Shown one piece after another: positions 34,035 to 46,747 of a stretch of 64,000 bases of DNA (the stretch's first letter is position 1; the number at the start of each line of letters is the position of its first letter). Under the pieces are notes generated by a model. That model ran no database searches and had not been told where the DNA came from. It saw only the letters and a list, made by a program, of their open reading frames with translations. The position numbers and the translations under genes are program-made. Source of the DNA: Punica granatum (taxonomy: Eukaryota > Streptophyta > Magnoliopsida > Myrtales > Lythraceae); assembly GCF_007655135.1 (NCBI RefSeq), contig NC_045132.1, positions 11,656,001 to 11,720,000 of the forward strand, written 5' to 3'.

Positions 34035-34831
34035 TCACATCAAGTGCGCGCAACCCGAGTGCGGAATCCGGTCTTGCCTCGACTTACCGTTCGCTTCTAG
34101 TAGTGTCTATGTGGAAGACGACTTGGATCGGGAAGGTAAGTCGTGGTCGGACATGACCCGGGAGCTCAACCTGTCCCATGGCTATCACGGGAGTCAAACG
34201 ACTCTTTTATTATATGTCGGTTCGGTTGGGCCCGACCCCCGGCTCTTTTGAGGCGCGTTGCCTTAATTTCGGTTTCGGTTATTCAAAATCACGTGGTGAA
34301 TACGAGCGAAATATTTGGCCTAATGCAAACTGATCGGGTCCATGTACTGTATCGTGTCTGTATTTTGTATTTATTTGAGAGTACATTATAAGAATATCTT
34401 CTGTATTTTCATTCAGTCGTTGTAAGGACCCTGGTCGGTGAGCAGACGGTCTGAGTGCTTTATCGAAGTTACAGTGTCAAAACGAGCGAGATGAGTGAAA
34501 CTTAAATCAAGCGGCAAATAAGTAAAAATGGCAAACCCTAGACAAACTAAAATACCAATAGGGCGTGCGGGATATAGGCTCGAACGTAACAGAACCCCTG
34601 AATTCAGAACTTAGGATTCCGCAAGACCAAATGCCTTAGTAATTAGGTGTACCCTGTACCCCTAGACCCGGACAACTCATCCGCCCTCGACCTTCGGGTC
34701 GTAAATAGGTAGTGGCGACTCCTTCTCACCCGTGTCCGTCACGCGTCCCCACGGGAAGATGGACACTCCCAAGCCGTGTGATGGCGCACGAATGCAGGCC
34801 CCGACGAGATGAAATTCAGTTCTGCACAGTA

Positions 34832-34850
34832 TGGCGACTCCGCTGGGGAC
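34832..34850 (+). other. Primer binding site, tRNA-Arg (E5, consensus)
   Basis: TGGCGACTCCGCTGGGGAC. From memory of plant tRNA-Arg(ACG) sequences this is complementary to the tRNA 3' end over its full length. Confidence 0.88.
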
Positions 34851-35506
34851 ACTTAGAGGGTTAGGGCTCGATTCCATTTGTCTGTTTGCTTGTTTATTTA
34901 CAGCTTTCATTTAATTTATGTTCGTTTACTTTTCGCACATTTATTTCCTGCACGCGCATTGCATATCACACTAGTTTCAGGTACTTACCGGTCGCGTCCC
35001 ACGACCGATATTAGGAAACACAGGTTAGATATGGATTCGAAGTAGGGGCACAACGCGCAGTTCGACTGTGGTCTCGGCCTTGAAAGTATCCCGCTCGATT
35101 TCAAGGAATTGACACCCTTGAGTCGGGGGACCCCATTCCTAGATAGCACGGTCCTTGTAGCACTAAAACCATACATTTTGCAGGAGCTCCATGCAAACCT
35201 CCAACCCGACTTCAGTAACTGTCCTTTGGGTCGGCCTTCGTGCCATTTGAGTCTTTTCCTATTTCGAGAGAGATGTACATGTGCCTTGTATCTTGTATAT
35301 TAAGCTGTTTGCATTTACTTTTTCGCAAACATACATCACACGTTTTTAAAATTAAGGTGTCATCCATATTGACGAGTCCTAAGTTGGTTTCCTACCATCT
35401 TAGTAAGGGATGCCGCGATCGGCCTCTTGTCTGTGCCTCGACCATGTCTTGCCACCGCTAAACGACATCAATTGCATCTGGACTAGTCTTGCACATAGTC
35501 AACCAC
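34851..35506 (+). mobile_element. E5 internal stub
   Basis: Similar to E1 3297-3960, with the conserved block around 35090-35160 (equivalent to E1 3540-3610). Non-coding. Cut at 35507 by the next LTR, so nothing is known of the rest of E5. Confidence 0.8.
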
Positions 35507-38500
35507 TGTCAGCACCCCATTTTGGCTCACCATTCCAAACAACGATATTAGCCATGATCCAAGCCGCGACTTGAGTAGAATACAGAAAACGGCTCGGCAG
35601 AGCAAGAAATCACTATTCATCCTCAAGTCGGCAAAATTGAGCAAATGACCCATGGATGTGACAGAAGGACTCCCGGGGTCACCAAACGGCAACAGAGCGA
35701 CCAGAGAGTTCAACAATGTCCAAAACCGGCATTTTCAGTATATCACACGGACGGTACTATTTTCCGATAGTTCGCTCGGTCGTCGGAAGATAGTAAATAT
35801 TGGACTCCAAAAATCCACATCAGTGGCAAAAAGATGGAAAATGTCTTCAAAGGCATTTTGCAAATCATCTGCTCTATACAGAACAATTTTCTGTATACAG
35901 ACAACTTTTCAGTGGAAGTCCAAAATGCCAGTTTCCTGGAGAAAAGTTAATGCCAAATATCAGACGCGGCCATGCCCCATCAGCACACAGAGCATGAACA
36001 ATGCTTCAGATTGTCTCTTGGAAGTCACACAGACACTTCAAATGACTTCCGAAAGGCAAAACAAGCATACCCCTCTTCAGAAGAGCATAGCCGGAGAATG
36101 GTCTGATGGAATTACAGCAAACGAAGTTCATACCGCATTGCCCAGAAAACTCTAGCAGACATTAACAATTGGGCGAAACAGACAGCAAAACCCTTCACGG
36201 TTTCCCGAGTAACCTCCGAGGAGCGGAAATGACCATTTTCAGTGGAAATCCATATCCGGAGGTCCTCTTTGGGGAAACTTGACGCCGAATGCTTACGTTA
36301 CACAATGCTAGCCTTCTCAAGGCTCAATGTGGAATCATCGGAATAAATCACACAACTCATCTAGACCTCTCGAGCAGTGCTTTAGGGCCTTAGATACACT
36401 TTTCAAGTCCTTGGAGGTCTGATCTTGACAAACAAAGATTACAGTAATCTCCGGAGTGCCCAAGCAACTCAGAAGTCATCCTGAGAAATCCAGTTTCGGC
36501 CTCCTAGGACGTCTCCGGCCCCACGTTAGCATTATCGGCTCAAGGGATGATTGTTCACGTTGTCTGACAACTTATGTCAAAATGACCAACGTGAGATGCA
36601 GATACGACATATGCTGTCAGAAGCGGACAACTTCGCCCTGGTCACTTGCAATGAGCAAAATCGGCTTCCGAGCCTCACACATATCGGGGACATTTCTTTA
36701 TGAAAAATGTCAATCTCGGGCTCATTAACTCCGTTTTCACGCGTATATCGACAATTCGACGTTCAATTCGAACTATGAACTTCGAATACGCAACCAATCG
36801 AGACCCGAGTCTTTTCCTGGTTTCTCCTCACGAGCCGTGGGACCCACGGGCTGCCCAAGGGCAACCGCCCTTTGCCCCAAAACTTTCGGCCTTTTCCTCT
36901 TCCTCTCTTGCCCTCACCGAGCCCAAAATATCTTTGGTCTTTCTAGTCAACACTCAAGCCATTAACTCCACCTCCATTAATGCTTCTTGGCTCTTCCTCA
37001 TCAAGATACATGGAGGACATTCATCCTCATCTCCATTAGGGCAATCGACTTTTGCTAATGAGGCCCTTAATGGTGCTTTGTTTTGCTTAATTGCTCATTA
37101 GCTTCACATATATATTGCATACTTGTCATTAAGTTAATGATTCATGAAGCACACATGATCTTGCTAGTTTCTCCCTCTAGAAAATGCTCTCAACTTCTTA
37201 GGAACCAGCAGCAAGCAAATAACTTTATGAAAACCGAAAACCAAGCCAAATATCCTTGGAGTTTAGGTCGGGATCCATAGCGGGCACTATTCCGACTTAT
37301 ATCCAAAATTCTTCAAACTTCATGGACCACATGTTTCGGACCCAAGGATTCCATTTCTGAACCCAGTTTTTTAGTTTGAAGTCATTTGCTCATCATTTTA
37401 GGTCGTTTTAGTCATTTCGGGCGAGATTCAAACTCTCGGGTGAACAGTAACCCGTCACCAGCGTCATCGAGCCCAGCAGCGTCTGTCATCGAGCGCACCT
37501 GAGTCCGTCACCCGTGCTTGTCACCGGCGCCCGTCATCCAGCACGCCTGTGCCCGTCACCAGCGCCACCAGCGCCCGTCATCCAGCACGCCCGTGCCCGT
37601 CACCAGCGCCCGTCATCCAGCACGCTCGTGCCTGTCACCGTGCCCACTAACGCCCGTCATCGTGCCCGACGCCCGTCATCGTGCTTGGCCGTACCCGTGC
37701 GCGTCCACCCTTGCACCCGAATACTCTTTCAAGGGTTCCACCGAGTCACCCGACTCTCAAACACTTCCCCGACTCTTTCCTCGTATCCCGAGGTTAGGTA
37801 AAACATTCTCGACCTAGAGGAATTAGGGCTTTTCATATTTTTGCATGGCTATGGGAGTATTATGGTGTTTCATTCATATTTAACTTGCAAGATCCAATTT
37901 TTATGCAATTTTATGTTATATTATGCATGTGCACTACCTTATGACTTGCTAGCATGTCGGAAAAGGGTTTGGATCGTCGTAAAGAAGACTATCCCGACCC
38001 GACTATGGCAAACTAACTCTCGGCCAAGTCTCTAAATGAGAAGGTTGAGACTTAAATTGCTCTTTCCGGGTAAGATTGGTCTCCTTAGCCGATCCAAGTT
38101 AGTTTCCGAGCTTGTTTTATCGTTATTGCACGCATGAAGCCGGTGTTATTTTATCCTTTCCTTAACTAACACGTTTGTGAATGTTTGTATGTTTAAATGA
38201 GCTAAACAAATCGTGATAACCCCGACTTTTTGTTAAAAAGGAGTGTTATTTATCACGGTTGATGTTTGAGCATGCGAAAAATAATTAAACCACGGCTAGG
38301 AAATCATTTGTGACTCGGATAGAGCCATGAGAACCTTCGGCCACCTTTTATAAGATGAAGCCGAGGGCTTCTTGGCCTTCCTTGGGTCAAGAATGATTTC
38401 CTTATCTCAAGTTTAATTCGTTTATCGGATGGTGTGAATTTTTTAACTTCAATGTCTTTACGATTCCTATGTTAAAGTATTGTTTAAAGACTCTTTTAAA

Positions 38501-38751
38501 ATAAACGTGCATGGATTCATGTATCGAGGACTCATTTGGATCCATTCGGTTATAAGGATATTGTCGGTTATTCAACTGAATTATCCTTGATCGTTATGGA
38601 TTCATTTTGGTCGTCGAATCACGAATCGTTTTCCTAATTAATGCATTCGGCTATAACCCTTAAGCATTAATTCCACAAATGGGTTTAAACGGGACGCCCA
38701 CATGATTAAACCCACTTCACACTGATAAAGTTTACACGAATTGGCCATTAA
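35507..38751 (+). repeat. E6 LTR, subfamily B, running into the gap
   Basis: Starts TGTCAGCACCCC and follows the E2 (inverted) and E9 LTRs along its length to the gap. A 45-codon-scale run of CCCGTCATCCAGCACGCC-like repeats (37500-37700) is a local GC-rich minisatellite. TATA-like CATATATATTG near 37107. Hairpin modules near 37965-38115 and 38320-38400 are weaker than in A-type LTRs. The U5 end and mini-hairpins would fall in the gap. Confidence 0.85.
37500..37705 (+). repeat. GC-rich short tandem repeat in E6 LTR
   Basis: Degenerate units of GCCCGTCAYCAGCGCC / GCCCGTCATCCAGCACGCC. The equivalent part of E9 (47100-47280) is GC-rich but differently arranged, so this part of B-type LTRs changes quickly. 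Confidence 0.75.
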
Positions 38752-38851
38752 NNNNNNNNNNNNNNNNNNNNNNNNNNNNNNNNNNNNNNNNNNNNNNNNN
38801 NNNNNNNNNNNNNNNNNNNNNNNNNNNNNNNNNNNNNNNNNNNNNNNNNNN
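38752..38851. other. Assembly gap, 100 N
   Basis: Exactly 100 Ns, the conventional size for a gap of unknown length. Left is a B-type LTR, right is a Copia LTR; neither end of either LTR is visible at the gap. Confidence 0.99.
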
Positions 38852-39450
38852 CCCATTACATAGGAGGGACAAATTCTAACTTGGTCACTCACATTCCTCT
38901 CCATGCTCTGTGGTATACCCATAACGTCTTTATAACCAGCCTAATACGGTGGCGTTTGACAGTATCAAAGTATACGACATTACATTTAGGAAATTATGGT
39001 GACCTCAAGTCAAGACCACTGCAAACCATAGTTACTATGAGATCTGCTAATGACAATCACGTAACAACCCATGTAGTAGTCTCATGACGGTCAGTCCAAT
39101 ACCATTATTCCTAATGTATACTTGCGGCGTGACTCGATGTCTCCACATCATAATAACTTGTGAGAACTTGGTCGTCAATCTACCCCCACATAGTCTAACC
39201 GCATTACCGTTGTCCTAATTAATGATAATACTTTGACTAGGGACATTATGAATAGCGTTCAGTCATTATAGGATCTCACAATCAAGTCACACTTGATGCC
39301 TGTTGAACCTACTATTTCAAGGACGTTATTGTGTAAAATTAATATTCAGCGCAACCTACACAATAACATAAATGCCTCGTTTATATGAAATAAATGTCAT
39401 ATTACAAAATTGATGACAGATTGCCTCTAGGCATACACCAATTCCCAACA
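38852..39450 (-). repeat. Copia 3' LTR, partial
   Basis: In the minus sense the LTR begins TGTTGGGAATTGG at 39450, right after the purine-rich AAGTGGGAGAT that typically precedes Copia 3' LTRs. It continues to the gap without reaching its end. Confidence 0.75.
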
Positions 39451-39479
39451 ATCTCCCACTTGGACTAGAGCCAATCTGC

Positions 39480-40932
39480 TCAATCCCTAATGCCTAAGGA
39501 TCTAGTGTGAGCCTTGTGCTTGCGCTGTACAAGAGGTTTCGTAAGTGGATCTGCGAGATTCTCATCTGTTGGTATTCTGCATATCTTCACATCTCCTCTA
39601 TCGACCATCTCGCGAATGAGATGAAGCGCTTGAGTATATGTTTGGATCGCTGGTGAAACCTGGGTTCCTTAGCCTGCGCATTGGCTCCATTGTTGTCACA
39701 ATAGAGTTCCACTGGGTCTGCGATGCTCGGAACCACAGCAAGTCTGTTACGAACTTCCTGATCCAAACGGCCTCTTTTGCGGCATTAGAGGCAGTGATAT
39801 ACTCGGCCTCTATGGTAGAGTCGGCTACTGTCTCCTGCTTGGAACTCTTCCAACTCACAGTACCTCCATTGAGGCAGATACCCTGATTGCGATCTACTAT
39901 CGTCCTTATCGGACTGGAAGCTAGCATCGGTGTAACGTCTTAACAACGAGCTCTTCTTCGCCCCCATATACCAAGAACATCTCTCTTAGTCCTTCGCAAG
40001 TACTTAAGGATGTTCTTTACTTCTTCCTACTGCGATCCGTTTTTCACCTAGATCTGACTGGTACCGGACTCTCGTCATGCTCAAAGCATACGAGACATCA
40101 GGTCGAGTGCATAACATGGCATACATGATGGATCCAATAGCTGATGCAAATGGAATCCTACTCATGCGACCCCCTCTCCTCCTGAGTAGAAGGACTCTGA
40201 GCCTTCGAAAGGCTTACGCCATTTAACATGGGCAGCGATCCTTTCTTAGAATCCTGTATGCTAAAGCGCCGAAGCACTTATCTACATATGCACTCTAACT
40301 TAAGCCAAGCAGTCTCCTGGATCTATCTCTATAGATCTTGATACCTAACACATAGGTAGCTTCGCCTAAGTCCTTCATGAGAAACACATTCCCAACAAGT
40401 CTTCACAGACTGTAGGGAAGGAATGTCATTCCCGATCAGAAGTATGTCGTCTACATACAACACCAGGAAGATCACTGCGCTCCCCACTAACCTTCTTGTA
40501 AACAGGGGTTCATCTTCATTCTTAATGAAGCCAAACTCTTTGACTGCATCATCAAAGCGAAGATTCCAGCTCCTAGAAGCTTGCTTCAGTCCATAAATAG
40601 ACCGTTGCAGCTCACAAACCTTTCCGTCACTTTGTGGATCGACAAAACCCTCAGGTTGTGTCATGTACACATCCTCGAGGAGCCTTCCATTCAAGAAGCA
40701 GTTTTGACTTCCATCTGCCAGATCTCATAGTCATAGTAAGCTGCAATTGCAAGCAAGATCCTGATAGATTTAAAGCATAGCCATCGGGGAAAAGGTTTCG
40801 TCATAGTCAACACCATGAACTTGTCTGAAACCTTTCGCCACTAGTCGACCCTTAAAGGTATCACATTACCGTCCATGTCGGTCTTCTTCTTGAAAACCCA
40901 CTTACACCCAATAGGTTTTACCCCTTCAGGTG
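39480..40932 (-). pseudogene. Ty1/Copia pol pseudogene (RT and RNase H part)
   Basis: Reading right to left: a GCKWVFKKKTD motif at the RT start (about 40870-40925); QPEGFVDP, RSIYGLKQASRSWN and the catalytic YVDD motif (40329-40694); a TRPDVSYALS-type segment; then RNase H with YTDASFQSD, SWKSSKQ and STIEAEY (39600-39960); and a C-terminal ENLADPLTKPL ending in a stop near 39480. Several frameshifts and stops break the frame, for example near 40390, so it is dead. Gag, protease and integrase are missing because the E8 LTR interrupts it at 40933. In a functional element this would copy RNA to DNA. Confidence 0.88.
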
Positions 40933-41907
40933 TGTGCGCACCCGAATTTAATCTCGTCGGGGCACGCATGCGCGAAGCCTATGCGACGTGGCTTGGGAGT
41001 GTCCATCTTCCCGGGGATGCGCGACGGACGCGGGTGAGAAGGAGTCGCCACTTACTGTTTACGACCTGTAGGTCGAGGGCCGTTGAGTCGCCGGGTCTAG
41101 GGGTACGGGGTACACCTAAACGCTAAGGCAATGGTCATGCAGAACCGAAAATTCCGAATTCGGGGGTTCTATTACGTGCGGCCTATATCTCGCATGCCCT
41201 TTCGGTACTCTAGTTTGGCTAGGCTTGCCGTTTTGTTTATTTACCGCGTGATTTAGGGTTGCACTTGACTCGCCCGTTTTGACACCGTAAAGTCGATGAA
41301 TTGATTAAGTTGGGCCAAGGATCCGAAAGATGAGTAGGCTTGTGCGTCGAGGAATCGGTTCACTATCTTAGCGTTACAGTTCATCGAACCATGATGGTCG
41401 ATTCCCTGCACGAACCGAAACCGCGAGTATTCGAGCTCACTCATCTCTTTGTAACAATAGACCGACTTGACCGGTTCGACACTCGGACCTCTCGCTCGCC
41501 GATCAGGGATCCTTACAAATGAATGAGTGAGTATATGATAAAATCCCCTCACAATGTCTCTCTCGAATAATTACAAAGTGTAACTGAAAAAGTAAATGGA
41601 TCCCGATCGGTTTGCATTGGGCCAATACTCCGCTCCGGCTCACCGTGTGTTTTTTGAATGACCGATAAATAAATTAAGGCAACGCTGGCTCAAGGAGCCG
41701 GGGGTCGGTCCAATCGAACCGACGGTTTGTAGGAGAACCGATTAGTTCCCACTGTAACCGTTGGACCGATCGAGCCCCGGGTGATATCTAAACACGTTTC
41801 ACACATCCAATCCAAAGTGCCTTCCACATAGGCCATATTTGGAGTGTGATAGTGACTTGAGGCTAGATCCCATTCCGCACACAGGTTGCGCGCGCTCAGT
41901 GAGTTAG

Positions 41908-41951
41908 GAGGCGTTGGACCTCGTGTTCGGTGATTTGGGGCGTTGGACCCC
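41908..41951 (-). other. Mini-hairpin pair (E8 LTR)
   Basis: Sense strand GGGG-TCCAACG-CCCC and GAGG-TCCAACG-CCTC, 29 bp apart, with an adjacent near-palindrome GGTTTGGGTCCGAACC. Confidence 0.68.
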
Positions 41952-43034
41952 GTGCAACACGTAACTATGGGTTCGGACCCAAACCGCAACAAATCTGCAA
42001 AAACAAACGGAAACACAGAAGAAAAACGATGATGAACTGACGAAAAACAGATAATAACTGACAAGTATCGGTGTATACAGACAAGTGGTATATTAAGTCG
42101 AGTGTACGTGATTTAATCAGTTATTAACCGGGGTTGATTAACAAACAATATGTCTAACCTAGGCAAACATGGATAGTGGGCTAGAATATGGTTCTATGCC
42201 AATTACATGTGTGAATTTGTTTTAGAATTCTTATTCAGTGAGGTGACACTAACTTTCACCGAATTAGCCGAACTCGTAGCTTGACTCTAAATTGGAATCT
42301 AGCATTCCACCTATCCATATATCTAATGTTTGTTTAAGTCAAATGCATGATTAATCCGTTCTTCGTATTTCGTAACTGAAATAAAAGGTTCACCACCGAA
42401 TCTACGATAGAAAGATAGAAACACCGAAAGTGAGCGAAATGGGCCGTGCGAATGAAACCCGCACCCGAACGGGTTGCCCTTTCCCGCCCATAAGATCGCG
42501 GTGTTGCCAACTCCTAATGCCTAGGGTACCGGTGAATCAAGGAACGACGGTTATGCCCTTGGATAGTAAAATTGCAATTTCGTATGTAAATTGGAGATCG
42601 CATGACACGAAGTAGTTTAAGGAACTCTCGCTCGTCTTGACTCGAGCCGCCTCAAATCGGGCCCGGACCCGAGTCATCGCGCGAGTACTCGTTAGACGTC
42701 AATTCTATTCGTGTTACGTGTCTCGGTATTTTGGAATTGTGATCTTTTAAGGAAAAGGGCATTCACGCCGTTCCGTGAATCATCGATGCATTTACGAATT
42801 AATAATCAATTCATCCGATTATTTAGTCCAAGTGGTTTAATTAGCCGAATGATACGTCCCGTTTGTCCCGTTCGTGGATTCTTCGATATTTATTATTTCA
42901 TGTCGCGGTTACGGTTTTGACGGTTGACATCCGGATATAACATGTCTAATGAGTAATGAACACGTAGACAACGATTAAAAGGAGGCGTAATTACGAACAT
43001 TCCAAGGATCGATTTCGGAACAATGGAGGGACCA

Positions 43035-43897
43035 ACCGAGACTCCAAGGAGGTCACAGATGATTCGGCCACCTCTCAAGGATGAATGGCCGAATACTCCT
43101 TGACCCGATTCGAGTTTCGGCGGTCTTTCACGTCGTTCCTAATCCCCCCTTGCATGCAACAAACAACATACGCATGAGAATAACATATGTTTCATTAGGT
43201 CGACATCAACACAACACCGATTTACACGAATAAACACGTGAGACATTCAAAAACATCGTATTCACGAAATCACAAACAACTTAGCTAATTTCACGATAGA
43301 CTTAGGAGTAATGTGCGGGAATCACGTGGCCTCAAGGAAAGGAGAGCCAAAGGCTTCGGGCATACCAAGGAGCCTCACGGCCCCTATTGCAAGGGGATGG
43401 CCGTGGGTTCCTTGGCATGGCCGAACCTTTCTAGAGCTCTCCTTCCTAGATCCGAATCATTTCCCTTCGTTTAATCACGTTTTAGCCATGGTCATAATCA
43501 TATAAAATCGTACGAACACACACGAACGGGCGTTTAAACGGAAACAACAATACGACATCGACTCAAATAATAACGAAATAGATAAAACACAGAATCGGCC
43601 CATCTCGAGGTGGAAGAAAGCCCCCGGACTCGTGTGGTCCAAAGAAGCTCTCGGCCAATTCCATCAAGGATGGCCGTGAGCTTTCATGACTCGCACGAGT
43701 CGGGAGGTTTCCGGCCGGCCGATTCGGATCTTTTCCCGTCATGCTATCGTGTTACGTGCGATTAACGTAAAGAAACGTAGGAATCAACTCATTTCGGGAA
43801 AAAGAGACCGCCCTACCCCGGGTAAGTCAAGGGAGCTCACGGGTCTCTCCCTAGAGACTAGGCCGTGAGTCCCGTGGCTCAACCATGGCCAAGGGGG
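43035..43897 (-). other. Four long hairpin modules (E8 LTR)
   Basis: Modules at about 43035-43122, 43352-43427, 43621-43704 and 43809-43897. In the second, CCAAGGAGCCTCACGGCC pairs with GGCCGTGGGTTCCTTGG, flanked by a TTCGG/CCGAA outer pairing and a CCCCT/AGGGG inner pairing. In the third, ACTCGTG pairs with CACGAGT outside, and AAGCTCTCGGCCA with TGGCCGTGAGCTT inside. Outer arms differ between modules yet remain complementary. Confidence 0.65.
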
Positions 43898-44894
43898 CCT
43901 CTCCCGTCCGGATCCGAGCCATTTCCCATCGTGGCACACAAGCTCATGCATCATACGGACACGCATGGTCATACAATGAATGTAACACACGTACGTTGCA
44001 TGAAAATGCATGGGAAGCACAAATCCGAAAGAAAAAGGGTAGCTTTCATGCATCCGGTTCTTTAAACCGTATAAACACTTCATACAAGCAAGATTAGGAT
44101 CCTAGCTTCTCTAAGTTGTAGAGGGATGTTACCTATCCTCGTTGCAAGAGGAAAGAGTCGGGGAAGCGGCCGTGGGAGTCGCAAGACTCGGTTTGGGCGT
44201 TACGGGTTGAAGGATCCGAGAGGTGGCAGCCCGCGGCAACTCGGGAAGAACGGGGTCGGCACGCTAGCTCCCGACCACGGCACGGTGCGAGATCGGGCTC
44301 CTTGGACTCCTAAAGGGGAGACCTAGACGTTCACGAACAACTCCGAGCGTGCCGAGGCCTGAACACACCCGAAACAGTGAAAGGAACTCAGGGAAAACCA
44401 ACGGAACCCGATAAAAGGAAAGGAATGGAACGGAGGTTGTGCACGGTGGATCGGCCCTCAAACTGTGACCACCTCTTCACGGGGGAGGCTGAGGGTTGTG
44501 AGGAAACCCTTTGAACGTGATGGCACGACTCGCCAAGGTCGTGGAGCGAAATGGCACCCGTAGAGGTCCGACGTGCACTCGGGTGACCCACGGGACCCGA
44601 TTCTCCTTCCGGCTGGAACCTGACGTTAGAGGCTTCAAATGGAAAATCTAAACCCGGAAATGGACTTAGGGGTGGGATATATGTAGGCTAGGGAGTTTGG
44701 TGATTTTTGGTTTAAGTCGGGTCGGGTGGTCACCGGAATACCGGGTGTTTTTCCGGTGATTTTGGCCAGTTTTGGCCTTGGCACGGGCTGGACAAAGGTG
44801 AGGGAGTGGGCTGGAGTTTGGGAGGTTTCTGGAGAGAGATTGGCTTGAGAGAGAATGAGAATGAAGAAGTGATTAGGGTTAATGATGGATGGGA

Positions 44895-44903
44895 ACTTAT
44901 AGG
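44895..44903 (-). promoter_or_regulatory. TATA-like box in E8 LTR
   Basis: Sense strand CCTATAAGT at the same relative place as in E1 and E3. Confidence 0.45.
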
Positions 44904-46738
44904 CAAGCTTAATGGCTCGATTAAGGGAAGCTAAGTGCGGTTTTTGAGGCTAATAGGGGGCTACCGAATTTTCAAGAAGGGATTAGGATGGGGTTTGGGT
45001 CATGTTGAGTGTGGGGAAAGCAAGGAAAGGTGATGGGATTATGGATGGATGATAGGAAGTGATGGATGTGTAAGAAATTTGAATTTGTGGTGGGGGAGTC
45101 TTGAGCCGCCGTTTGAGGGATGAGCCGCTGTCAACACCCCATTTTGGTCCACAAGTCAAACAATGTCCATCAATAGCAAACAATACTACGACTTGAGCGT
45201 TATCACAGAAGAAGGCTCCACAGAGCGAGAAATCACTATTCATTCTCAAGTCAGCAAAATCAAGCAAATGACACATGCATATGACAGAAGGACTCCAGGG
45301 GTCATCAAGGAGCAACAGAGTGACTAGAGAGCTCAGCAATATCCAAAACCGGCATTTTCAGTATATCACACGGACAGTTCTATTTTCCGATAGTTCGCTC
45401 ATCATCGAAGATAGCCAATATTGGACTCCAAAAATCCACTCCAATGCCAAACAGATGAAAATTGTCCCTAAAGGCATTTTGCAAATCATCTGCTCTATAC
45501 AGAACAACTTTCTGTATACAGACAACTTTTCAGTGGAAGTCCAAAAATGCCGGTTTCTCGGAGAAAAGTTAATTCCAAATATCAGATGCGGCCACGCCCC
45601 ACAATCATACAGAGCACGTGCAAAGCTTCATATTGTCTTTTGGAAGCCATACAAACACCCTAAATGACTTCCGAGCGACAAAACGGGCAACCGGCATACC
45701 CTCTTCGGAAGAGCGTAACCGAAGACTGGTCTGATGGAATTACGGCCAACAAAGTTCACACTACATTGCCCTGAAAACTCCAGCGGACATTCGCAATTGG
45801 CAAAACAGACAGCAAAACCCTTCATGGTTCCCGAGTAACCTCCGAGGAGCACAAAAGGCCATTTTCAGTGAAAATCCATATCCGGAGGTCCTCTTTGGGG
45901 AAACTTGATGCCGAATGCTTACGTTACACAATGCTAGCCTTCTCAAGGCTCGATGTGGAGTCGTCGGAATGAATCACATAACTCGTCTAGACCCCCCGAG
46001 CAGTGCTTTAAGGGTCTCAGATGCACTTTTCATATCCTTAAAGGCCTAATCTCGGCAAACAGAGATCACATGAGTCTCCGGATCGGATCGCCCAAGAACT
46101 CAGAAAGCAATTTGAGAATCCAGTTTCGGCCTCCTAGGACATCTCTGGCTCCATATTTTGCATTACCGCTTAAGGGTCAAGTGCCCACGTAATTTGACAA
46201 TTTATGTCAAAATGACCGACGTGGGATGCAGATACAAGATATGCTGTCAGAAGTGGGCAACCTTGCTCTGGATGAATAAAAGGAGCAAAATCGGCTTCCG
46301 AGCCTCATACAGACATTTGGCAATTTCTCACGGAAAATGCCAATCTCGGACTCTTTAAACCCGTTTCCTCGCGTATATCGATATTCAACATTCGGTTCGA
46401 ACCACGAGCCTCGAATGCGCGATCAATCGAGACCCGAGCTTTTTCCCGGTTTCTCCTCTTCGGTCGTGGGACCCACGGGCTACCCAAGATGAGTCACCCT
46501 CTGCTCTAGAAGCTTCTTCTTCCTCTTCAATGCAAGAAGCCAACTTGCCCTCTTTTAGCCAAAATATCTTGGAGAGGTTGAAGACAACACTCAATGCTCA
46601 TCAATGCTCATAAATGCTCTTGGATCATCTTCATCAAGAACACTTGGTCCACATTCATCCTCATCCTCATTAGGCAAACCGAAATTTGCTAATGGGAGGC
46701 TTAAGTGTGCTTACTTTTGCTTATTACCCATTAGCTTT

Positions 46739-46747
46739 GCCTATAAA
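46739..46747 (+). promoter_or_regulatory. TATA box in E9 LTR
   Basis: GCCTATAAATGG, the best TATA match among the family LTRs, followed about 40-70 bases on by a CT-rich stretch. Confidence 0.55.

Larger units (their letters stand above)
31941..34828 (+). repeat. E5 5' LTR, compact C type (2.9 kb)
   Basis: Starts TGTCAGCACCC and ends CTGCACA three bases before an exact tRNA-Arg PBS. The U5 half (about 33780-34828) is clearly homologous to the A and B types, including the mini-hairpins. The U3 half is unrelated: pyrimidine-rich with a CT microsatellite near 32591-32635 and GC-rich to 33360. I see no long hairpin modules or 162-bp repeat. No clear TATA box; CT-rich promoter sequence is a possibility. 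Open frames up to 166 codons in the GC-rich part are not recognisable. Confidence 0.85.
40933..45128 (-). repeat. E8 LTR, subfamily A, no internal region attached
   Basis: Its U5 end (TGTGCGCACCCGAAT in plus reading) abuts Copia pol sequence directly, with no GAGTCGCCA primer site. It is therefore a solo LTR or the product of a deletion. The U3 end is missing because the E9 LTR starts at 45129. It carries four good long hairpin modules, the mini-hairpins and a TATA-like box near 44896. Confidence 0.85.
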
